NCBI GenBank assembly: GCA_028288645.1
Contig: JAQBNJ010000446.1
Coordinates: 1-7,840 of the forward strand
Length of the DNA: 7,840 bases
DNA from: Sediminibacterium sp.
GTDB taxonomy: Bacteria; Bacteroidota; Bacteroidia; Chitinophagales; Chitinophagaceae
Direction of reading: 5' to 3'
The notes under the pieces are model-generated. The model did no database searches. It was not told the DNA's origin and saw nothing but the letters and a program-made list of their open reading frames with translations. The translations under genes were made by a program, and so were the position numbers. Numbering within the stretch: the stretch's first letter is position 1; each line of letters starts with the position of its first letter. Shown in pieces: positions 1-5,039 of this stretch.

Positions 1-2045
1 GTGCTGGCCGATAAAGAACCCAATGTTGAATAAGCGCCTACGTTACGGTTACCTGAAATACCCCAGCCTCCACGTATTTTAAGATTGGACAACCAGGTAG
101 CGCCGTTCATGAATTTCTCGTTGGTAACGGTCCAGCCTATACCAAATGCAGGGTAAGTAAAATATTGGTAACCCGGTGATAATTGTGATGCACCATCCAC
201 ACGAACCGTAGCCGTTAAATTAAAACGATTGTCAAAGCCATAGTTCACGCGACCCATATAAGATAATAAACCGGCTTCTGAATAACCACCTGCTGAAACA
301 GTAGGCGCTCCACTCGCAAGGGCAAAGTTCGCACTCTGAATATAATCGGCAGGAACACCCACCACGTTAAATCCACTGTTCTGGCTATGATCTTTGATAA
401 TCTCATACAACCCTGTGAAGTCAAGCCTGTGTTTCTGGCCAAATGTTTTGTTGTAAGTAATCAGGTGTTGTATATCATAGTTCCACGATTCTGAATTGTT
501 CACATTGGCATTCGATGAGGTTTGAACAGTAGCCGAATTGGTATAGGTAAGCGGCCCGTTATAACCGTTACCGTTTTGCTGTTCAAAGTTGAGGCCAACA
601 TTCAGGCGGTATTTCAATCCTTCAATGATCTGCACTTCACCATATAAAGTATTGAATGTTCGTAAACGCCTGTTCCTCGCCAGGATAGAACTCGCTTTGG
701 TGATCAGTGTCAACGGGCTTACCGTAGCCGCATCGATAGAACCAATGGCCGGGTTAAGATTAACAGTACCATCGGCATTATAAGGTGATGCCAATGGAGT
801 AAGTCTTACAAGCCCTCCCGGAACACCACCGCCGCCCGGTGTATTGGAATAAGATAATGTATTAAATGTATTGAGGCCTATTCTTACCCGGCTGCCGATC
901 CTATGATCGATAGTAGTGCGCAAAGTGGCCCTTTCAAAAGTTTGATTAGGTATCTGGCCCTCTTCTTTGTAATAACCGGCGCTCATGCCGTATTGTGTAC
1001 CATCATTACCACCGGTAAGGCCAAGCACGTGGCTGGTGGTAAATCCATTCTGGTAGATAAGATCCTGCCAGTCGGTAGAAACACCTGCAGCCAGTGCAGC
1101 TATTTCTGCGCCTGTCATAAAATAAGAAGAAGTTCCGGCGCTGGTTGGCCAGGTTGAACGGTTATAGGAAGCTGCATCTGTTTTGAACTGCGCATACTCC
1201 GCTCCGTTCATTACTTTGTATTTTCCCATGATACTGCTGATACCGTGAAATGCATCATAAGTAAATATGGCTTTGCCTGTTCTTCCTCTTTTAGTGCTGA
1301 TCAATATAACACCACCTGCACCCCTTGATCCGTAGATCGCTGTTGCAGATGCATCTTTCAGGATCTCAAGCCCTGCCACATCTTCTGTATTGATATCGTT
1401 GATGCTTCCGCCAAATGGAATTCCATCAACCACCAGTAAAGGACCATCAAGTGCATCACTTGATCCGGAAGAAGTGGTGAGTGTACGGTTACCTCGTATA
1501 CGGATAGAACCGCTTGCACCCGGTGTAGCGCTGTTGCTTACAACATCAACACCCGCAACCCTTCCTTTTAACTGACTGATGATATTTGGTGCAGGAACTT
1601 CTTTCAGTGTTTTTTCACTTACAGAAACAACCGAACCGGTAACATCCCTTTTCCTTTGTGTACCGTATCCCACTACGATCACCTGGTCAAGTTCTTTATT
1701 GGTAGGTTGTAATTGAACGTCTGCTGTTGAGCCGTTCCCAACGCGAATCTCTTTGGCATCATAGCCAACATAAGAGATCACAAGTGTTGCATTATTGGCA
1801 ACAGAAATGGTATAATCACCATTGGTATTAGTGTTTGTACCTGTGGTTGTTCCTTTTACTAATACAGAGGCGCCGGATACGGCTTCCCCTTTATCATTTG
1901 TTACATGCCCTTTCACCGTTTTTCTTTGCGTCTGGGCCGACAAGTTGTTTTGCGGTAAAATAACCAGTAAGGCAGCCGTTAAAAGAAATAGCAACCCTAT
2001 CCGGCTGGAAATTTTTCTTTGATGCTGCGCAAGCAATCGTTTCAT
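1..2045 (-). CDS. SusC/RagA-family TonB-linked outer-membrane transporter, N-terminal 681 codons (3' end beyond window)
   Basis: This frame is open from the ATG at 2045 to the left edge, so the C-terminal third of a protein that is usually about 1000 residues is missing. Residues 1-37 form a signal peptide (basic start, hydrophobic core LLFLLTAALLVIL, likely cleavage at LSA/Q). Residues about 43-112 are the carboxypeptidase-regulatory-like beta-sandwich (KGHVTND, then ISYVGYD). DQVIVVGYGTQ at 120-130 begins the TonB plug, followed by IRIRGNR, LLVVDGIPF and the conserved EILKDASATAIYGSRGAGGV motif; the rest is barrel. No STN domain precedes the sandwich, so a sigma/anti-sigma signalling role is unlikely. 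Proteins of this family import oligosaccharides across the outer membrane with a SusD lipoprotein, expected beyond the left edge. The substrate is inferred to be xylan-derived from the GH115 and GH43 genes nearby. The start has an AT-rich leader and no Shine-Dalgarno sequence, as is usual in Bacteroidota. Confidence 0.95.
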   Translation of the reverse strand, partial: MKRLLAQHQRKISSRIGLLFLLTAALLVILPQNNLSAQTQRKTVKGHVTNDKGEAVSGASVLVKGTTTGTNTNTNGDYTISVANNATLVISYVGYDAKEIRVGNGSTADVQLQPTNKELDQVIVVGYGTQRKRDVTGSVVSVSEKTLKEVPAPNIISQLKGRVAGVDVVSNSATPGASGSIRIRGNRTLTTSSGSSDALDGPLLVVDGIPFGGSINDINTEDVAGLEILKDASATAIYGSRGAGGVILISTKRGRTGKAIFTYDAFHGISSIMGKYKVMNGAEYAQFKTDAASYNRSTWPTSAGTSSYFMTGAEIAALAAGVSTDWQDLIYQNGFTTSHVLGLTGGNDGTQYGMSAGYYKEEGQIPNQTFERATLRTTIDHRIGSRVRIGLNTFNTLSYSNTPGGGGVPGGLVRLTPLASPYNADGTVNLNPAIGSIDAATVSPLTLITKASSILARNRRLRTFNTLYGEVQIIEGLKYRLNVGLNFEQQNGNGYNGPLTYTNSATVQTSSNANVNNSESWNYDIQHLITYNKTFGQKHRLDFTGLYEIIKDHSQNSGFNVVGVPADYIQSANFALASGAPTVSAGGYSEAGLLSYMGRVNYGFDNRFNLTATVRVDGASQLSPGYQYFTYPAFGIGWTVTNEKFMNGATWLSNLKIRGGWGISGNRNVGAYSTLGSLSAS

Positions 2046-2215
2046 AGCAGTAATTTTTTAAGATGAAATATAGAATGGCCGTTACCTCTGTCGTAGGACC
2101 GGTTTCACTACCATACAGGTAGCGCTTTGTTGCGTTGTAAGTGTGGGATTAACTTGTATTCATAAAGCAATCGTTGGGTTAAGGCCGGTTAGTATTTTGG
2201 TTTCATATAGCTCGG

Positions 2216-2244
2216 TTTATACTATCGCGTGCAAAGCATTCAAA
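2216..2244 (-). promoter_or_regulatory. Candidate susC promoter
   Basis: Read on the minus strand, TTTGAA (2244-2239) and TATAAA (2221-2216) are separated by 17 bases; equivalently TTTG and TA are 19 bases apart, which matches the spacing of the Bacteroidota -33/-7 promoter. The second box does not match the TAnnTTTG consensus beyond TA, so the call is weak. If it is correct, the leader is about 165 nt, and the adjoining palindrome and operator sit at and just upstream of the -33 box. Confidence 0.25.
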
Positions 2245-2260
2245 AAAAACGATTTTTTTG
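2241..2260. promoter_or_regulatory. A-tract/T-tract palindrome centred on CG, possible secondary operator
   Basis: A run of eight A is followed by CG, one A and seven T, bounded by C and G. It is a 20-bp palindrome with one mismatched pair beside the central CG, the same kind of imperfection seen in the 14-bp operator. The centre-to-centre distance to the operator at 2268-2281 is 24 bp. LacI-family operators have a central CG flanked by A and T, so a weak second binding site is possible. A simple A/T-rich upstream element is the alternative. Confidence 0.3.
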
Positions 2261-2267
2261 TTTATTT

Positions 2268-2281
2268 TGAAATCGGTTGCA
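2268..2281 (-). promoter_or_regulatory. LacI-type operator upstream of susC
   Basis: On the minus strand this reads TGCAACCGATTTCA, 13 of 14 identical to the site at 2669-2682. The core AACCGATT with central CG is the LacI-family pattern, in which a conserved Leu of the hinge helix inserts at the central CG step. It lies 222 bp before the susC start and just upstream of the candidate promoter. The regulator is inferred to be one or both of the adjacent LacI proteins. Confidence 0.6.
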
Positions 2282-2668
2282 TTAGTTAATATATTTATTA
2301 TCAATAAGTTATAAAACAAACAGGCAGATCAAGTGCAGTCTGTTCTCTGCCTCGATCCGTCTATTCGTAAAAAAAATAACGCTGCTGGAAAAAATTGGTG
2401 ATCAAAAAGTGGAAAAAATAAATTCCCGAAAATTATTTTTCGCCCTGAAAATCCCACCAAACCTGTTTTCTTACCAGGAACCGATAATACGCAATGTGAG
2501 TAGGAGTCTTGATAAGATACAGCCGTGCATAAAATGCCGAAAAGCTTGCCGTGCCTGCATTTGCTGAGAAATATGTTTAACATTTTCTGCATGAAAACAA
2601 TCGTATTTGGCGCAGTGAACAGGTACATTCCTGATTCACAAAACTAATATCGGGAGATTTTTCGGAAT

Positions 2669-2682
2669 TGCAACCGATTGCA
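2669..2682 (+). promoter_or_regulatory. LacI-type operator upstream of the first lacI
   Basis: TGCAACCGATTGCA is palindromic at 12 of 14 positions around a central CG and is the most symmetric of the three copies in the window. It ends 54 bp before the lacI start and overlaps the -33 part of the candidate promoter, a position suited to autorepression. The flanks extend the match to the site at 3799-3812 to a 17-mer, ATTGCAACCGATTGyAT. Confidence 0.65.
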
Positions 2683-2711
2683 TAATATTTTTTTTAAAAC
2701 ACCTATCTTAG
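2678..2711 (+). promoter_or_regulatory. Candidate promoter of the first lacI
   Basis: TATCTTAG at 2704-2711 matches the Bacteroidota -7 element TAnnTTTG except at one base. A TTG at 2678-2680 could serve as the -33 element, although the 23-base spacer is slightly longer than the usual 19-21. The TTG lies inside the operator, so repressor binding would block this promoter. The leader would be about 20 nt. Confidence 0.3.
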
Positions 2712-2736
2712 GGTACACAACTAACCTGTTTGCCCC

Positions 2737-3774
2737 ATGTCGCACGAGAAAGAGATCACTATATATGATATTGCCCGTGAACTGGATATATCAGCAGCTA
2801 CCGTTAGCCGTGGCTTGAAAGACCATCCCGCTGTTAACAAGGCCACCCGCAAAAAGATCCAGGACCTTGCCAAGCAATTAGGCTACCGCTCGAATATGTT
2901 TGCCAGCAACCTTAGAAAGAAAAGCACCAATACCATTGGCGTGATCGTACCCAGGTTGAGCAGTTATTTTATGTCGAATGTAATCGCCGGCATGGAGCAT
3001 ATAGCCAGCATGGAAGGATACAACCTGATCATCAGCCAGTCGCTTGAAACCCTGAAAAAAGAAATGACGAACGCGGATACGATGTTCAACAGCCGTGTGG
3101 ATGGTTTACTGGTATCGCTATCCTATGAAACGGAGAACATCGACCATTTTGAACCTTTCATCAGGAAAGGGATACCGGTGATCTTCTTCGACCGGATCAA
3201 AGAACACAACAAGTGTATGGGGATCATCATAGACAATTATAAATCCGCCTACGAGGCTACCAAACACTTACTGGACAATGGTTACAGGCGGATCCTGCAT
3301 ATTGGCGGAAGTACTGTGAGCAATGTATACGCAGAAAGATTGCGCGGTTACAAACAGGCGTTGACCGATCATAAGATCATACCCGATCCAAAGTTGATCC
3401 TTACCAAGAATATGAGTGAAGAGGCGGGTATAGAATCGGCAAAATACATTCTTAAATTAAAACATTTACCCGATGCAGTATTCTCAGCCAACGATGCATG
3501 CGCCGTATATTGTATGCGTACTTTGAAAAAAGCAGGCATCCGGATACCTGAGGATATGGCTTTTGTCGGCTTTAATAATGACCCAATGAGCAATGTAGTG
3601 GAACCCAATCTTACTACTGTTAATTATCCCGGTTATGCGATGGGAGAAGCTGCCGTTACGCAATTGATCAATCACCTGAACAAGGTTTCAAATATTACCA
3701 CAACTAATATTATCATCCTGCGATCTGAATTGATCATCCGGGAATCCTCAGGCAAAAAGAAAGTAAAAAGCTGA
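2737..3774 (+). CDS. LacI-family transcriptional regulator, first of a tandem pair
   Basis: The 345-residue product has the full family length. Residues 7-28 form the helix-turn-helix, with recognition segment SAATVSRGLKDHP. The hinge helix FASNLRKK (about 55-62) keeps the A-x-x-L pattern whose Leu contacts the central CG of operators. From TIGVIVP (about 66) onward comes the periplasmic-binding-like sensor domain, with landmarks RVDGLLVS, GIPVIFFDR, AGIRIPEDMAFVGFNND and PNLTTVNYPG. It should be a cytoplasmic sugar-responsive repressor; the inferred effector is a xylan-derived sugar, because susC, GH115 and GH43 genes flank it. The start at MSHEKEITIYD is supported by alignment with the next gene. 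There is no Shine-Dalgarno sequence. An operator lies 54 bp upstream, suggesting autoregulation. The hand-counted identity with its neighbour is about 199 of 343. Confidence 0.95.
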   Translation: MSHEKEITIYDIARELDISAATVSRGLKDHPAVNKATRKKIQDLAKQLGYRSNMFASNLRKKSTNTIGVIVPRLSSYFMSNVIAGMEHIASMEGYNLIISQSLETLKKEMTNADTMFNSRVDGLLVSLSYETENIDHFEPFIRKGIPVIFFDRIKEHNKCMGIIIDNYKSAYEATKHLLDNGYRRILHIGGSTVSNVYAERLRGYKQALTDHKIIPDPKLILTKNMSEEAGIESAKYILKLKHLPDAVFSANDACAVYCMRTLKKAGIRIPEDMAFVGFNNDPMSNVVEPNLTTVNYPGYAMGEAAVTQLINHLNKVSNITTTNIIILRSELIIRESSGKKKVKS

Positions 3775-3783
3775 GCTTTTTTT
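3765..3783 (+). terminator. Possible weak intrinsic terminator at the end of the first lacI
   Basis: AAAAAGCT and AGCTTTTT form a perfect inverted repeat around a single G (realistically a TGA loop), followed by a run of seven T at 3777-3783. The lacI stop codon TGA at 3772-3774 is the loop itself. The stem has only two G-C pairs, so it may attenuate rather than end transcription, leaving read-through into the second lacI possible. Confidence 0.35.
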
Positions 3784-3798
3784 CATTTTACCCTATAT

Positions 3799-3812
3799 TG
3801 CAACCGATTGTA
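3799..3812 (+). promoter_or_regulatory. LacI-type operator immediately before the second lacI
   Basis: TGCAACCGATTGTA is 13 of 14 identical to the site at 2669-2682. It ends 4 bp before the ATG at 3817, so a bound repressor would cover the transcription or translation start. A partial -7-like element, TATATTG at 3794-3800, overlaps it. If that element is used, the leader would be about 10 nt or less. Confidence 0.6.
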
Positions 3813-3816
3813 TTTT

Positions 3817-4848
3817 ATGAGCCGAGAAAAAGAAATAACGATTTACGATATTGCCAGGGAGCTTGACCTCTCAGCCGCAACAGTCAGCCGTGGTTTAAAG
3901 GACCATCCTGCGATCAATAAACACACGAAGAAAAAGATCTCTGATCTCGCCAGCAAGCTTGGTTACCGCACTAATAATTTCGCAAGTAATTTAAGAAAAC
4001 AACGCACCAATACCATTGGGGTGATCGTGCATGAATTAAGGAGCCAGTTCATTACTTCTGTATTGGCCGGCATTGAGAAAATTACCAATGAAGCGAATTA
4101 CGATATCATTATTACACACTCTTCAGAAACCTTTGCCAAGGAAGCCGCGAATACGCTGAACCTTTTTCATAAAAGAGTGGATGGCGTGATCGCCTCTCTC
4201 GCTTTTGATACAGAAAACCTCGACCATTTTGAACCTTTTGAAAGAAAAGGCATACCGGTTATTTTCTTCGACCGCGTATTTGAAGAAAGAGAAGGCACCA
4301 AAGTGGTGATTAATAATATGAAAGCCGGCTATGATGCAACAAAACATCTGATAGAGCAAGGTTGCAAACGTATTGCACATATAACGGCCAATCTGAAAAG
4401 AAATGTATATTCAGAACGTTTAAAAGGATACCAGCTGGCGCTCGCAGAAGGCGGATTGAAATTCTCAGAGAAACAAGTGGTGGTAGATGATCTTAGTGAA
4501 GAAGCGAGTATCCGTTCCGCGCAAAAAATAATGGCCATGAAGCCGATGCCGGATGGCATTTTTATCACCAATGATTTTTGCGCCGCTATCTGCATACAAA
4601 CCTTGAAAGAAGCGGGGATCCGCATACCCGAAGACATTGCCATTGTTGGATTTAACAATGATGTGATCAGCAAGATCATAGAACCAAAACTCACCACGAT
4701 CAACTATCCCGGCATTGAGATCGGCGAGATCGTTGCAAGGAACCTGATCAATCATTTACAGGGCAATTCGAATATCAAACTGACCAATACCATTATCATC
4801 AAATCGGAATTGATCGTGAGGGAGTCGTCGTTGAAAAAGAAGAAGTAA
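3817..4848 (+). CDS. LacI-family transcriptional regulator, second of a tandem pair
   Basis: The product is 343 residues from ATG 3817. An in-frame TTG at 3808 would add MYF, but alignment with the paralogue (MSREKEITIYD against MSHEKEITIYD) supports the ATG. The first 34 residues differ from the paralogue at only three positions, and the recognition segment SAATVSRGLKDHP is identical; the hinge FASNLRK is also kept. The two proteins align without gaps over the whole length. Identity is about 50/60 over the first 60 residues but only about 24/60 over residues 181-240, within the effector-binding domain. The gene probably arose by tandem duplication and now senses a different or modified sugar while reading the same operator. 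It starts 42 bp after the first lacI. Its own copy of the operator lies 4 bp before the start. The next gene downstream is GH115, on the same strand. Confidence 0.95.
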   Translation: MSREKEITIYDIARELDLSAATVSRGLKDHPAINKHTKKKISDLASKLGYRTNNFASNLRKQRTNTIGVIVHELRSQFITSVLAGIEKITNEANYDIIITHSSETFAKEAANTLNLFHKRVDGVIASLAFDTENLDHFEPFERKGIPVIFFDRVFEEREGTKVVINNMKAGYDATKHLIEQGCKRIAHITANLKRNVYSERLKGYQLALAEGGLKFSEKQVVVDDLSEEASIRSAQKIMAMKPMPDGIFITNDFCAAICIQTLKEAGIRIPEDIAIVGFNNDVISKIIEPKLTTINYPGIEIGEIVARNLINHLQGNSNIKLTNTIIIKSELIVRESSLKKKK

Positions 4849-4926
4849 ATCAGTACAAAATCAGTCTTTAGAATATTATAAAGCCATAATTCCCCAGTTC
4901 GCATCGGGAAATGGCAGTAACTAATA

Positions 4927-5023
4927 TCTCTGTGAATCTCTGTTTCTCCGTGTCTCTGTGGTGAAGCCTTCGCTTCGATCTTTTTTCACCACAGAGACAC
5001 AGAGAGACAGAGTTGCACGGAGG
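4927..5023. repeat. Long imperfect inverted repeat ahead of the GH115 gene
   Basis: Arms 4927-4965 and 4985-5023 pair over 39 positions with three mismatches and three G-T wobbles; the loop is 19 bases. The inner 28 bp (4938-4965 with 4985-5012) are nearly perfect and consist of CTCTGTG/CACAGAG units. From memory, similar CACAGAGACACAGAG repeats are scattered between genes in many bacterial genomes, so this is probably a dispersed REP-like element. It is not a typical terminator, because no T run follows the right arm. GGAGG at 5019-5023 lies at the base of the stem, 16 bases from the GH115 start, which is too far for normal ribosome binding. Upstream, an 18-bp AT-rich near-palindrome occupies 4866-4883. 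I see no copy of the LacI operator between 4849 and 5039. Confidence 0.8.
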
Positions 5024-5039
5024 AAAACAATACTTATAT

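Larger units (their letters stand above)
2046..2736. other. Divergent intergenic region between susC and the first lacI
   Basis: This 691-bp stretch separates the divergent susC and lacI genes. Both ends carry operator-like sites, annotated separately. The susC-proximal part (2046-2215) would be a long untranslated leader; it contains a small perfect hairpin, CTACC-ataca-GGTAG, at 2108-2122. The middle part, about 2290-2650, is AT-rich and holds a weak inverted repeat CGAAAA-ttat-TTTTCG at 2427-2442. I recognise no gene in it. A 99-codon minus-strand frame at 2329-2628 looks spurious: it is rich in Phe and Cys, has no recognisable domain, and has no supporting context. A small RNA or a remnant gene cannot be excluded. 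Confidence 0.7.

Noticed and set aside
589..2022. Short plus-strand open frames inside the susC region
   Set aside because: They lie opposite a continuous, clearly recognisable SusC frame on the minus strand.
2167..2176. GCAATCGTTG as an operator half-site in the susC leader
   Set aside because: The left half matches but the right half is shifted by one base, which breaks the symmetry needed for LacI binding.
2476..2489. AGGAACCGATAATA as a fourth operator
   Set aside because: It shares AACCGAT with the motif but only about 9 of 14 positions overall and lacks the right half, so it is likely chance.
2329..2628. 99-codon minus-strand open frame in the intergenic region
   Set aside because: It has no recognisable domain, an odd composition rich in Phe and Cys, and no start context or partner gene. 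It is more likely chance in non-coding DNA.
3808..3816. TTG start three codons upstream of the second lacI ATG
   Set aside because: The paralogue begins at the equivalent of ATG 3817, and the TTG lies inside the operator sequence.
3369..4755. Minus-strand open frames across the two lacI genes
   Set aside because: They are shadows of strongly recognisable LacI coding sequence, and similar shadows appear at the same places in both paralogues.
4927..5023. CACAGAG-type repeats as a CRISPR array or intrinsic terminator
   Set aside because: There are two inverted arms and no regularly spaced direct repeats with unique spacers, and no T run follows the hairpin.
5013..5039. TTG start extending the GH115 product by nine residues
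   Set aside because: It would place charged and polar residues from the inverted repeat before a normal signal peptide that begins at ATG 5040.
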